A stretch of DNA of 64,000 bases from Platerodrilus igneus (lineage: Eukaryota > Arthropoda > Insecta > Coleoptera > Lycidae): the NCBI GenBank assembly GCA_036346225.1, contig JARFIW010001458.1, positions 1,302,001 through 1,366,000 of the forward strand, in the 5' to 3' direction. Numbering within the stretch: position 1 is the stretch's first letter; each line of letters opens with the position of its first letter. The position numbers and the translations under genes are program-made. This document shows, piece by piece, positions 44,638 to 57,085 of this stretch. The notes below the pieces were generated by a model. It ran no database searches. It was not told the DNA's origin and saw only the letters and a program-made list of their open reading frames with translations.

Positions 44638-44725
44638 ATGTAGTACCTTCGAGTGGAGCATTGGAAAATTACATGTAAGATTGTGAAGGAGGAGGCGGCT
44701 CCGTGGCGTGGTTGGTATGTGTGTC
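44638..44725 (+). mobile_element. SINE tail joined to a SINE head fragment
   Basis: GTAGTACCTTCGAGTGGAGC with CATTGGAAAATTACATGTAA is the SINE 3' end. After ATTGTGAAGGAGGA a second copy starts at GGCGGCTCCGTGG but is cut off after the A-box region (GGTTGGTATGTGTGT). This repeats the tail-to-head arrangement seen at 6.1-6.7 kb. The B box and core are missing. Confidence 0.7.
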
Positions 44726-44860
44726 ATCATTTATTGACGCTCGAACGAGCGGTACGAGTACTCCCACAATGCCACCCGACGCTACTACAAGAGCGACCGT
44801 CACTTTGTACAAAATTGTCATTAATAACAATGATTGTACAAGCGTGGAGTTTCGTACAAG

Positions 44861-45870
44861 CGGCTCCGTGGCGTAGTTGGTATGCGTGTGAATACTACGT
44901 CCAAGGTCCTGCGTTCAAATTCCGACACGGTCCGCTTGAAAAATGTTAGGCAAACATTTTTCACAAAAATACACCCTCGTTCGGATGAGAGGTAAAATGG
45001 AGGTCTCGTGTATGTGAGTGTTGTCACGCACGTTAAAGATCCTTACCTTGCATGGAACAGCAAGGGTTCGGCAAATATCTAAATATTCCAGGTAAAAAAA
45101 AATCGCTTTCTGGCTAATGTACGAGGAGTGACAGACGAGTAAGGTCTCCTATTATTTTCAAAGAAAATGACATTTATTTACAAATTGTGATACATCGTTG
45201 GAAAGGCCAGGGTCTTGGCTATTTTTCAACATCATCGCCATTTTTTTTCAACACTTTCCGCATCTGCACGGTGTACTTTTGTATGCCGGTGTCGTACCAC
45301 TCTGCGTCCGCCTCGCGCAGTCAGGTGTTTACCTCTTTTTTAACCTCCGCGTCCGACCCAAACTTCTTCTTTCCTCCCAAGTCCTTAACAGTCACGCGGC
45401 GATTTCTGAGCATTTCCGCCTCCACTGCTCGAACAATCTCATCCGGGAGCGGGGGCCGGCCACTTCTCTCTTCGTCGTGAACGTTAGTTCGCCCGGAATT
45501 AAACTCGCGGCACTATTTACGCACATTTTTAATGTTCATACAGTTTTCCCCGTAAACTTCAACCAATTGACGATGAATTTCTTTTGGTGTCACCTTTTTC
45601 GCACTTAAGAAACGTATCATTGAACGCGATTCGCACCTTGAGGCTGACGCGAGGGGTACTTCCATGGTTGACGGCTGCTCAGCCAAGACTGAGCGGTTGG
45701 GCAATGACGCACCCAGCAGCAAAGTTGTAGTGGGGGAACCAGGCAACACGACGCTGTTGCCAGATTTCGCCTAGCGCGGAGTCGGGCGAAGTTACAGCGT
45801 TGAAGACCTTACTTTCCTGTCACCCCTTGTAGTACCTTCAGATGGAACATTGGAAAATCACAGATAGGAT
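44861..45870 (+). mobile_element. SINE copy interrupted by a mariner element
   Basis: The head (CGGCTCCGTGGCGTAGTTGG), a decayed B box (CGTTCAAATTCC), the core and most of the tail run to 45120. The remaining tail (GTAGTACCTTCAGATGGAAC, CATTGGAAAATCACA) resumes at about 45830. The mariner element between them sits at a TA, so the SINE is the older insertion. Confidence 0.85.
45122..45829 (-). mobile_element. Internally deleted mariner element in a SINE
   Basis: Inverted ends CGAGGAGTGACAGACGAGTA (left) and the inverse CAAGGGGTGACAGGAAAGTA (right) continue to AGGTC and are bordered by TA at 45120-45121 and 45830-45831. On the minus strand the gene starts around SRSMIRFLSAKKVTPKEIHR and QLVEVYGENCMNIKNVRK (helix-turn-helix), continues with SGRPPLPDEIVRAVEAEMLR and RRVTVKDL, then jumps to VKKEVNT, EWYDTGIQKYTVQMRKVL and a stop. 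Everything between, including the whole DDE core, is deleted. It is GC-richer than its surroundings, consistent with a relatively young insertion. Confidence 0.9.
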
Positions 45871-45874
45871 TGTG

Positions 45875-46210
45875 AAGGGGGCAAGCAGCCTGTGGCTGTC
45901 AAGTTCCCCAGCAGTTGAACTATTGCCGATTTAATATTTTTCCAAGATATCATTTCGCACATTCAACATTAGTTGCAAATATTTCACAACCAACACCTGT
46001 AGTTGTTTATAATAATCATCAGATTTATTTACGGTTATTTTTTCGTCGTTAGGTTTACCGTCTAAAAACTGATTGGACACGTACCTCCACTTAATTATAT
46101 TCTGAGCTAGCTTACACAGTTCCGTGAAATTCCCACACAGCCTATACACAGCTCGGGTCCCCTTCTATTGTTTTCTAATTATATGCCCTATTTCACCGAG
46201 ATTGAGTGGA
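45875..46210 (-). pseudogene. RTE-type LINE 3' end, second copy
   Basis: AGCAGCCTGTGGCTG, CAGTTGAAC, CACCTGTAGTTGTTTATAATAATC, GGACACGTACCTCC and CACAGCCTA match, in order, the 3' region of the next LINE (46225-46500) and of the copy at 846. It ends at a short segment TCTATTGTTTTCTAATTA that also precedes SINE copy 1. Only the 3' terminal part was inserted or retained. Confidence 0.75.
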
Positions 46211-46214
46211 ATGT

Positions 46215-49200
46215 GAAGGGGGTTAAGCAGCCTGTGGCTGCCAAGATCCCCCAACACTTAGACATTTGCAGAATTAGTAGTTTTCGGTAAATCCTTTCAC
46301 ACAATTTATATTATTCAAGAATATTGCACAACCAATACCTGTAGTTCCTTATAATAATCAAAATGTTTAAGTACAGTTATTTTTTTTGTCATTAGTTTAT
46401 CCATCTTGGGACTGGTCGGGTGAGTATCTCCATTGATTTCTATTCTGAGCTAGCCTACATACTTTCCAGAAATTCCTACAGCCTACATCTTTCACTATCT
46501 GTGTGCAATAGTCTAACCAAGGTCTACATCTACTTCCCTTTTTTCCTATCTCTGCTTCTAATATATTCCGCACTATTCCTTCACGCCATAGTATGTGTCC
46601 TATCATCCAATCTCTTCTATTTTTACCGTTTTCCACATATTTCTTTTTTCCCCTACCATTTTTCGTACCTCTTCGTTCTTAACTTTGTCTGTCCATAATA
46701 TCTTCATCATTCGCCTGTAGCACCACATTTCAAAAGCTTCTACTTTTTCCTTGTTCGCTTCCCCTATTGTCCAGGCTGCCAAGCCGTACAGTGCTGTGCT
46801 CCACACATATGTTATAAGCAATCTTTTGCTTGTTTCTATGTTTGTTGTTTTTGAACACAGTAGTTGCTTTTTCTTGTCAAATGTAGCACGATCTTGTGCT
46901 AATCTTTGTTTTATATCTTTTGTGCTCTTTTCATCTTGCGTTGTTTGACTTCCTAGCAGAAATCCTTTACCTCTTGTAAGTTCGTGTTGCATATTTGTAT
47001 CCTTGTTTTTAATTTATTTTCCCCTCTTTTGCATACTAGTACTTTAGTTTTAGTTTTGTTAATTTTCATACCGTATCTCTCTGTTAAAACCGTTTCTATT
47101 TCATTAGAGCAGCTATAACTCTTCTTTGCTAGATGCCAATATCGCTATATCATCTGCAAATCTGAGCGTATTAATCTTTTGTCCCTGCATAGTAATTTCA
47201 AATGTTTTCCTGCATTTGGCAGTATTCATTGCCTCTTCAATGTACAAGTTAAAAATTAATAGGGATAGGGCACATCCCTGGTCTTATTACAGCTGTTTGT
47301 TCTTTGTATTAGCTATGTACTATTCGTCTATCCCTATAACCCATTTCAATTTTTTTGAGTATTTCTAATATTTTTTCCATTTTACATTGTCGAATGCTTT
47401 TTCCAGTATTACAAACCTTATATATACGCTTTCCGCTTTTTCTATTGTTTTCTCCATTATCACTCCCAGAGCTAAAATAGCCTCCTGTGTTCCTCTGTTT
47501 TGCCTAAACCCAAATAGACCTTCTCCTAGTACTTCTGCAGCTCATTTTTCATTTGTGTTTGTTCAATTCTAGTTAATATTTTTTAAATATGTGCTGTCAA
47601 ATTTTTTGTTCGAAAATTTTCACATCTTTTCGCGCCTCCCTCTTTTGGTATAGTTACTATGATGTTACGTTTGAAATCTTTGGATACCTCGTCAGTCTCA
47701 TACATATAGCTTACTACTTGGAAGAGACGTTCTGTTACTACTTATCCAGCGGCTTTTAGAGTTTCTGCTTGCACCTTATCTGTACCCGGCGCTTTACCAT
47801 TTTTCAGACCCTTTAGTGCTAATTCAAACTCATTTCTAAGTATGGGATATCCCAAATCATTATTCAATGTCTGATTCCTGTTCTAATGCTGTTAGTTCCT
47901 ATCCTGCATATAAATTTCCTATATATTCTTGCCATTTACCCACTTTCTCTTTATTTCTTATAATGAAGTTTTCCCCCCGCGTTCTTTATATTTTTGCTAT
48001 ACGGTTTTATATCTCTAAAATTGATTCTAATTAGTTTGTATGCTTCATCTGTCTTTCCTATTTCCATCTTAATCTGTACCTCTTTGCACTTTTCACCAAT
48101 CCATTGTTCTTTAGCTTTCCTGCATTTGCGAATAATTTTTATGGTTTTGTATCTCTGTTTTCCTGTTTCGTCTGATTTATTTTTGTATTTTCGTCTTTCT
48201 TTTATTAAATTCAGGATATTCTTCGTTGTCCATGGTTTCTTATTTTCTTTTTGTGTATACTCCAGAATATCTCTGGCTGCCATGTCTAAGCTGAATTTAT
48301 GTTATTCCATTCTGTTTCTACTTCCTTAGTATCAGATATTTTTCCGATGTCTTTCAACAATTCATTTGACTTTTTTCGAATCTTTCTTGAATATCTTTAT
48401 CTTTTAGTTTCTCAAAGTTGCCTTTTTCCTTTTCTTTTTTCAAATTTTTAAACTTAAGTGCGACCTTCATAATTACGATGTTGTGGTTAGCGACTATATC
48501 TGCTTCTAGGTAGCTTCTACAGTCTTTTACTTGATTCCTAAACCGCTGCCTAACAAGAATGTTATCTATTCGATATCTTTTTATATCTCCTGCCAACTTC
48601 CACGTATATCGTCTTCTAGCATGATGTTGAGATAATGTGTTTATGATGATTAAATTGTCTTGTCGCAAAATTCTACCAACCTATTTTCCCTGTCGTTTCT
48701 CGTGCCTAAACCAAATAATCCTACTACCGTTCCTTCCACTGCATTAAAATCCCCCGTAATTATTAAATTTCTTGTCCTTTTACGTATCTTAGTATGTCTT
48801 CGATATCTTTGTAGATGGCTTCTACCTCTTTGTCACTGTAGGTCGTAGTTGGGGCATGTATACTTGTATTATTACTATGTTTACCGGTTTAGATTCTAAT
48901 CTAACCATGAGTACTCTTTCGTTCTCTTGTAAGTAATTTTCTACACAGTGTTCTATCGTTTTTACATAACTATCCCCACACCCGAATTTCCTTCCTCTGC
49001 TTCTGTATGAATTACCCTGAAGTCTCCACTCCAAAAATCTACCGTCTCTCGTCCACCGAACTTAGCTGATCCCTACTATATCTAGTACTAACCTACTCAT
49101 TTCAATTATCAGGTTCTTTAGCTTACCTACTTGCTTCGTACTTCTAACATTCTACGGTTCGGCTCGCAAAATGTTACCGACTCCTATTCTGCACTTTCCG

Positions 49201-49540
49201 ATCGCATTCTTCGAAGTAGTTCCCTCTCAGAGATCCTAATGGGGGACTATTTTAACTCCGGAATCTTTTACCCCAGAGAATGTCATCATGTTTATTTCAA
49301 TTTAAGTACGCAGTGTACTTGGGAGGTAATGTGGTGGTTTCTTATTGCCTTCTACATCGCGGTAGTATGTTTTAGTCTGCCATACCGACCCCTATGGTCT
49401 TTACCAATCTAAGTACAGAAAAAGCCGCTGCCCTCTTTCGGGGACCTGTTTTAGCTTGGATCCTCATTAATGACACTACTACTTTGGCGTGTCCTATAGT
49501 TTGACTCTTTACCTCATTAGAACACGTAATCCATTTCACT
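46215..49540 (-). pseudogene. Nearly full-length RTE-type LINE
   Basis: Order on the minus strand: start of the apurinic-type endonuclease (LKNLIIEMSRLVLDIVGIS, GGRETVDFWSGDFRVIHTEA, MVRLESKPVNIVIIQVYMPQ, LIITGDFNAVEGTVVGLFGL, RRYTWKLAGDIKRYRIDNIL) at 49.15-48.5 kb; linker (RKYKNKSDETGKQRYKTIKI); RT palm (LKNGKAPGTDKVQAETLKAA, DFKRNIIVTIPKEGG, catalytic LRFADDIAILASSKEEL) at 47.9-47.1 kb; C-terminal TYVWSTALYGLAAWTI, EMWCYRRMMKILWTDKVKNE and RRDWMIGHILWREGIVRNIL. The GDFNA and FADD active-site motifs survive but many stops and frameshifts do not allow a product. Total about 3.3 kb, close to the usual RTE length. Confidence 0.88.
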
Positions 49541-49559
49541 TGTTTTAGTAATCTAGAAC

Positions 49560-52500
49560 TTCGGCAAGGTGCAGGTCCATTCGAAATGGTTGAAATTAAT
49601 TAACAACAGAATATAATAATGCACTAATATACAGCAATTCCTTACATTCATAAAAATATAAAACAGTAAGCTATAACTTTTAGGGCACATTATTTTAAAT
49701 TATTAAATCCAACTTCTTTTACAGAATCATTAATAATATATTCTTTAGAAGCACATTCGTGTTATAAAACTTACGATCCCTTCTTAAGTTTTAATAAAAA
49801 AAAAATTCTTAGTGAATGTTACTGTACTGGTAACTGTAATATATAATTTTTTTAGTCAACTTAAACAAGAGTATAACTTTGCTTTAATAAATTTAAATTA
49901 AACAGATACTAGTTTGTTACGGTATTCCAAGCAAACACGAAAGAAAACAGTAAAAATCAGTCAAGAAATCGTTTACGCTGAATACCGCAACAAAACAGGG
50001 ACAGAATGATAGAATTCGGACTAACTCAAAAGCGTCGTAAAGGGACGTGTGTGAAGTAGAAAGAACACATTAAACCTCTGTAAAACTACATTGTCAACAT
50101 ACAATCTGCAAAGACTATTTAGAAAACATGTAACATATAAATTTTCCTGTAAATTTGTTCATTGACTTTAGCGCGGTACATCTATTATTTTAGTCTTTAT
50201 ATTAACAACATTTATATAATTGATTCAGTCATTATTACATATTTAATAACCAATAAACTCACAAAGCACACTTCACTTTTAATTACAATTATAACCTACT
50301 ACATACTACATATTCCTTACTGATAACATTTATATATACAAACTTGTTAACGTGTTCCTACATCTTGAAGTATCTAAGATTTCAATTTGTTCCGACGATT
50401 GGCGATCGACTATCACTTTTCGTTTCTTAGTTGAACTGGAAAGTCGCTTGGTGTTGAAAAACACTCAAGATGTTCAGGAAAGTAAAGTTTTCCTGGCAAA
50501 GACATCGTAAAAGACGGACACAATGTTAAAAGTTGTCCAAGACAACTAAAGTAGAAAAGTAGTATACAAACCCTCTTTGCGAACGGTTTGCTAAAATGTA
50601 TAAGCTTATAAAATTAATTATTTTATTACAGTGCAACTTTGATAACTCTGGAAATGTGGATGATCTCGTGGTGGTTTTGATGTAATTTCACGTATTCCGA
50701 TGCAGTCTTAGCTCATCAGAAAATATTTTATTTGGTTTGGTTCAATTAAATTTATGGAACTCGTTTAGAAGACAAATGAGTAAGCAACTTTGTTCGACAC
50801 ATGGCCGCTATGTAGCCGACGTGTTCATCTGATGCACGTGTCGTTTGAAAGTTATAGGTCATTGCCGCTATGGGTAAGAAAGTAAAAGTTCTAAAATAAT
50901 GCTAAAGTTACAAAGTCCATGACGTAAGTTTTGCATGTAATGATTTCCTTTTGAAGCTTGTTTTACTTCAAGTTGCTGTATGCAATTTATTGTGACTTGT
51001 ATGAATAATTTTGTTAATTAATTTTGAAAAGCTCATTTTGTAAAGTATAAAGTACAATGAGTACTACAACTTTTTGTAATTAATGGTGTGTTCAACCTAA
51101 GATATTATATCTCACCGGTTGTACAGGTGTAGACATACTGTTGACACAGTTATCTTGTTTATCACAAATTAAATACTAATGTGTTAATTTATAGGACCCG
51201 AGTCCTGTATGGTGAAAATTGAACTTAAAGTAATCTGTCAATTTTTAATATTTGCCAAAAGTTAAGTAAGATATTTTTTAAACATTGTGAGGTCGAAGTA
51301 GCGCTACAGTGACTACCTAATAGAAAAAATTAAAAAAATAATGTCTATAGTTAAATATGTGATTTAAAAATTACATTCATAAGAATTGAATTTTATTAAG
51401 TACTCTTATTTATTATGATGTTATCGACTTTTCTTAAAAGAGAATACAGAATTATTTTTTTCTGACTTCAGTTCATTTTTCAATAATCTTAAATCTTCCA
51501 AATTTTGTTCGGTATTTACAAGTTAAACTTATCCGAAAGAGCACCACGATAGTGGAAACCAATTGAACTTAATTCAATGATTACATATTCATACTGATGC
51601 TTAAAATATATAGGGTGTCTATGTTGGTAGAAATTGTGTTTCAGAGTCGCTCTACTCATGGTTAGATCCTTGAAGAAGACGTTCAGATGTAAGTATGATA
51701 TTTGAAACAATCAGACTTTGTATTTAAAGTGGTTTGTGATAATATAGGTTTCCAAATTTTCTTTAAGCATATTCATTTAGTCGATTGCTTTATAAAAAAT
51801 TTAGGTGGCGTCCTTATTTAGTTTGTTCAACTTAAATACACCCACTGACCCAATCTTATGCGACCGTGGGCCAAAAACTCAGTTAGCTAAAGGTCTTGAG
51901 AGTGTTCTTTTACTATAAGCCAATTTCCATCCAAACTTTACTCTGGGCTTGATACAATTACACAAGAACTCTCGATAGGTAATATTTAATCTGCCACAGT
52001 TTATTGTGGAATAGATTGATAGAAAAAAATATAGATAACAAACAACCAAATCCAATAATTTGCGTAATCGTTTGTTACGTGCTGGTAAACAAAGCGTTAT
52101 AACATAAGAATATAAAATTGGTAAGCAAATATAACATCTTATAATCTAGATACTTACTTAATGCTTTACCTTAAATACACACAAAAGAAAATAAAGCATA
52201 ATCTATATTGTACTTCTAGGAGAAATATACATAAGTTATATAAACATGCTGCATTGTGAAGTGCACCTTCTCAAGAAATATTGTAACATTAAACTTATAC
52301 ACCCTAACTTAACTTAATGAGTGTTAACTACTTTTAAATTTATAAGTAAGTTGTTTACGTTAAAAAGACAAAAGAAACAGTTAAAAACGGACTCTAACAT
52401 AAACTTTGATTAACTAATTTTTAATTTATAGAATGATTACATAGTCGTTCGTGCATTGTGCATGTAAGTTTTGTAACGTGGTGGGCCAATTTATTAGATA

Positions 52501-52900
52501 ATCATAACTACTTTGTAACGTAAAGTTTCCTAAGCAGCTGTTTGATTTATAAGGCAAACTTTTATATAGAGCAATTACTTGAGAAATTTTATAAAATAAC
52601 ACTAATTCAAATGGCAGGAAATCGAGCTTGTTGAGAAATTTTAGGGCGTTTTAAAAATTAAAGCAGAAAAAATTATTTGCAGGGTTTTGAACGTAACAAG
52701 TTTTATTCAAATATACTTAGGTAACAAAAGTACGCTATCTGCGTAACATACAAAAAATTATACTTCTTTTTGTCCAAAACTAGAAAAATTTGTTGTAAGC
52801 ACTTCACATCACGGATAAGACAGAACTAAATTGTAGATTAGATGCGCCACTCTTTTATAGTTCATATTTTAGACTAGTTGATACAAGTATTGACTCGATT
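49560..52900. other. Long stretch without a nameable feature
   Basis: AT-rich, non-coding. I see no coding relic, tandem repeat or long inverted repeat. The frame at 51516-51710 (minus) is unrecognised. Confidence 0.5.
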
Positions 52901-53084
52901 GCGTTCCTGTATAAACCTGCTTGACTCACCGCGATGTCTGTTATTACTTGTATTTTATGCAGCTGTCTATATTTATATTTTACTTGGGATGTAAAAATCG
53001 CTAATAATTTATTCATTGTTATTTATTTTAACTTCCACATTAATAAAAATGTGTCACAATTTTTTTATTTAATATTAAACCTTT

Positions 53085-53201
53085 GCGCGGACCCCGTGAC
53101 GTTGTTCAGGGCCCCCCAAATCGATTTAAATTTTCCAAGGAACCCCTGAATGATGCCAGGGACCCTTTGGGATTCGTAGGGACCACTTTGGGAACCACTG
53201 A
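53085..53201 (-). mobile_element. hAT-type terminal sequence, right end
   Basis: Read on the minus strand it begins CAGTGGTTCCCAAAGTGGTC and continues with AGGGTCC repeats, as in ZBED-like hAT ends. It is the mirror of the end at 39343 but the flanks do not match, so the two probably belong to different copies. The partner end was not found nearby. Confidence 0.5.
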
Positions 53202-53219
53202 TATAAAGGATTAGCTACA

Positions 53220-53720
53220 ACATGGTCAGAATAATAAAAGACACAAACTATCAATTTCTTGAAACTTCATCGTGAACGAATATTCTTTGCGAGATTCGGT
53301 TTATCTTGAAATTTACAAGTAGTAGATTGTTGCTTTGTTTCCGGTTCATACCAATGTATCTAAGATTCGTCAACTATTACGATGTTGAATATGAATTTTG
53401 CAGTTTTTTGTTCGAATTTGTTGATCTCTAACACCGAATCGTACTAGCTTCTTTTTAAACTCCTGTCAAATAATGCGGATTCCATTTAGAACCGATATTT
53501 TTATCAATTAAAACAGTAAAATCGAATGTACCAACTGCAGTTGCCGATATGCTTAAGGGTGCCTTTATCTCACTGCAAGTCACATGCCGATTTTTTTCAA
53601 TCATATTATGGACAGTATTGTCGCTCTTTGTTGTAACTATATGAATTTCATAACTGAAGAATGTAAGACCACGAAAAAGTCTTTTCTTATGGATTTTCAT
53701 TACCATAAGTTATGCATTGT
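53220..53720 (-). pseudogene. Mariner-family transposase relic
   Basis: The minus strand gives MIEKNRHVTCSEIKAPLSIS, SATAVG, then WNPHYLTGVKKK, and in other frames VDESxIHWYEPETKQQST (the first catalytic aspartate segment, usually GDESW), CKFQDKPNLAKNIRSR and SFKKLIV. These match the mariner core in the right order. It is older and more decayed than the relic at 5.3 kb, with which it shares family motifs (NRHVT against DRHVT). Confidence 0.75.
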
Positions 53721-54004
53721 TCTTGCGATAGGTCTTTGATAATATCTTAGAAAATGATTCAACGAAATCTTCATGTAAAATTTCTATTTTTTCATAAAAT
53801 TTCTCTGTTTAAACTCTCACTGCAAATAAACTATTCAGTCAGTTTCCAAGTTGTAACTGTTTTTACAATAATAAATGCTAAATTTTACGATAATAGCAAT
53901 TACAACTCAAAAGCGCTATCTAAGTTGATTGTAACGAAGTAGAAAGTGGCCTTCGAAATTTGTATGAATATTTTGCAGTCATATTAGTTATACTATTAAT
54001 GGAG

Positions 54005-54225
54005 TTTCAGTGGCTCAAGTGAATATACCTACCACTTCTTGGCTCAAAGATTTTTGGTTCGATTCCATGACACGACATCCTCGAAAAAAATATTAATGGA
54101 GCATTTCTCCTCATTAGATACATTTATGTGAATTAAACGTAGAGACAGAGATTCAGGTGCGCAGGTGTTTCCATTCATCTTGGATGGAACAGCAAGTGTT
54201 TGGCAGAACTTCAAATTTTCGGCTG
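54005..54225 (+). mobile_element. Old SINE copy, degenerate
   Basis: TCAGTGGCTCAAG, GGTTCGATTCC (B box with one change), GACACGACATCCTCGAAAAA, then GTAGAGACAGAGATTC, CATCTTGGATGGAACAGCAA and GTTTGGCAGAACTTCAAATTTTC follow the order of the SINE body and tail at 6093-6386. Much more diverged than the other copies, so the family has been active over a long period. Confidence 0.65.
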
Positions 54226-54229
54226 TGGT

Positions 54230-55172
54230 TTATGATAGTTCTCCTTTGGCGTTGACAGTTGGTCATATTTATAAAAATAGTCCCACGTAAAATATATAAA
54301 TAGCAAAACAAATATCTTAAACATCTCAAACAAAGACTTAAAACCAGCTGCGAGAAGAATGAAAAATGCACTTCATTATTATACTTTCAGTACACAATAA
54401 AATTCAAGAACTGCCTATTCCTAAATACACGTGTTGGTTTATTCATCACTTCAACATTTATTTGGATAAGCATGATATGTTAATTTGTAAGAGAACAACA
54501 ATTTAAATACATGTGCACTAGCTATGACGTTCCTACCGCTTTAAGATGTGTTAAAGGTATTCTCTATTTCTAAGATAAATACCTTTTCCATCTGAGGTGG
54601 TAATCAAAAACAACACAAAACTTGCTATGAAGACCGCAAATCTATCGAATCTCGATTACTGATGATGAGCGGACAGGCTCCATGCTGTTTAGAGATTTAT
54701 GGGATCCAATTAGCGTGGCATCAGCATTCATCTCATAGGAATTCTTTCTTTATTCGTTTATTATAATAGGGGCTGTGGACTTTGTTGAATAAGTAAATAC
54801 CACTGTTTCAAGGCATTATTTATTGCATTTTATGGTGTTGGTATATTGACGTATCCGTGACTAGGCTTGCATGTTCTTTCTAAAAGATTTTTATTATGTA
54901 CTAAGAAATCAAAGATAGTAGGTATTATGCGGAGACGTGGTAACCACGCAATGTGTGAATGGAGGAGAACCCCTTAAATTATTAGGTTTTCTTGAAATAA
55001 ACATTCTCAATTAAATATATAACTTAAATTTCAAAACAGCTTTGATTATTAATAATCATTTATGCGATAAGAGTAATTTAGCAGTTAAAATGTTGAGCTG
55101 ATATACATATGTAAGGCCTGATAATAATATGACTGATCGTAATGTGAGCGCCTTAAAGCTGCAATTAATTAA

Positions 55173-55174
<2 letters not shown>
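54230..55174. other. No recognisable feature
   Basis: Non-coding AT-rich sequence up to the TA tract. Confidence 0.5.

Positions 55175-55214
<40 letters not shown>
55175..55214. repeat. (TA)n microsatellite
   Basis: TA tract to the left of the Ty3/gypsy fragment. The sequence between (55215-55680) may include a long terminal repeat of that element, but no second LTR is present for comparison. Confidence 0.95.
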
Positions 55215-55221
<7 letters not shown>

Positions 55222-55682
55222 TGTTTTTACGTTGTATAGGGGTTTATCACTTTTATACTTTCTTGAGATAATTCACTCACGTAATCATATAAAGCATTTA
55301 ATAAAATAAACAGGTATAATGAAAACACTTGATTAATAAATACAGGTAGCTAATAAACATGTAAATAGATCGCGGCTCAATCTAGCATTCGTCTTTAAGA
55401 TATGTTCTAGGGTCATTTTTCCCTAGGACACACGTCTTAAACTCGTGGTAGTTCAACTTTGAATGAACGATCCGCTGCTATGAGCCTCCCTTCCCTTTGT
55501 GTTCTTAAGGTCAGGTAAATATTTTAGCAATAATGTTTGCTCAACCTTATCCTGTATTCTTATTCCGCATGGGTGTATCTTAAAGGTTTAACCTACTTCT
55601 AACTAAATTAATATTAAAGGTTATTCCTACATTTCGGCCATTCTGATTATGATTCCGACCCGGAATTGGTATCATTCTGAAT

Positions 55683-57050
55683 CTATCGCTTCATAAATTC
55701 TGAGCATGTGGATGTGCGTAAGAGACCTTCGTGATTTCCGACTTTTACTACATCATATCTATCATTGCCTTTTACCTTTACTATTTTGTACGGTCGTAGA
55801 AACTTTCTGTGAACTTTTATCCCTGTCCCAAATTGGGTGCGCTTAATGGCTACAAGCTCCGCTGTTGTATATGTGTTAGCTTTTTTTCTTCCCCGATTGT
55901 ACCCTTTCCGATTCTCTTCTTGTGTTTTGTGCAAATGCTCTTTACATTGCTTCCTTGAAGCTTTTCTCTTTTCAACCAATTGCTTTCGCGCTTCTTCTTC
56001 AATCAAACTGATGATTATAGTGTCTTCTTTACGTTTCATTCAAACTCATATCAGTACTTCAAATGGTGTAGTGGTGATGCTACGTTGATAGCTACTGTTA
56101 ATCGCTCTCTACACTCTGTCTATATACTTATACCATTTTGTTGGGTCGTTGATACTTAGCTTAGTAAGTACTGGTATAACTCTCCTATGAATTCTTTCAA
56201 TCTGCCCATTCCTACGTGGAACACCTGTCGTAATTGTAACATGAAAAATTCTCTCTTCATCACAGTAGTCTTCAAATTCTTTAGCAGTGAAACTAGTTCC
56301 TTTATCTGTAATGATTCTACATAGGTTACCAAAATTTTGTTATTGTTTTACTATACAACTGATCGTTTCTTTGGTTGTGGTAAATTTGGTTGGATAGAGC
56401 CATGTAAATTTACAAAAGTCGTCTGTTACAGCGAAAATATATTGATACTCCTTGTTTGTCGATTAAAGTGGTCCCATGTGATCTGCATGATAGGTATGTA
56501 GTGGCCCTTCTTGTTTCAATATGGGATGAAGCAATCCTTCTTGCTTCCCTTCTTTCCTGCTTCCTAAAATACATGGAACACAATTTGCCATAACTTTCTG
56601 AATCTTTTCCATCAACTTATTAATAAAAAATTTTCTTCGTATTAATTCCTCAGTTTTCTTTATGGCAAAATTCCCTTCTTTGTGAGCCCTTTTTATTATA
56701 TTTGATTGCATTGCTCTTGGTACAACCAATAATCCCCTTCCCTCAACATATTTATACACAATACCATGTTTCATAGAATAACTTTCATATGTTCTCCCTG
56801 AATCTAAAATCTTTCTAATCGTCATTAAGTTTTCGTCTTTTTCTTGGGGTAACGGCTCAATGCATCTACATGAGAAAGTCTATCGCCCTTTCTATGTTCT
56901 ATTTCATAGACATAATCTCCCAACAAATGGCCCGTCTAGCTACTCTGGCATTTAAATCCTTTTTCTCCATCGTCCTTTGAAACGCTGAAAAATCTGTAAC
57001 AATTTTGAATGTAGTTCCTAGTAAATAAATTCTAAACTTCTTCAGAGCGT
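55683..57050 (-). pseudogene. Ty3/gypsy retrotransposon pol fragment (RNase H end and integrase)
   Basis: Minus-strand order from 57.05 kb: RNase H segment LGTTFKIVTDFSAFQRTMEK and LNARVARRAI; integrase zinc-binding region PRAMQSNIIKRAHKEGNF, AIKKTEELIRRKFFI, MANCVPCILGSRK; LHTYHADHMGPL; core IITDKGTSFTAKEFEDYC, GVPRRNGQIERIHRRVIPVL and INDPTKWYKYIDRV; and C-terminal tail FLRPYKIVKVKGNDRYDVVK. The HADH-GPL and DKGTSF segments carry the expected catalytic acids. Protease, RT and gag are absent: the 5' side is cut at the junction with the PLE at about 57050. Several stops. I do not see an intact LTR pair. Confidence 0.85.
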
Positions 57051-57085
57051 TGTTTTTTAAAATGTTTAAAAGTTTTTTTATATTT

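Noticed and set aside
45187..45608. Two plus-strand frames of 97 and 136 codons
   Set aside because: They are antisense shadows of the minus-strand mariner transposase relic.
46420..48848. Plus-strand hydrophobic frames
   Set aside because: Antisense shadows of the RTE-type LINE on the minus strand.
54650..54700. A further hammerhead at CTGATGATGAGC
   Set aside because: No GAAA core, stem II or stem I partner follows.
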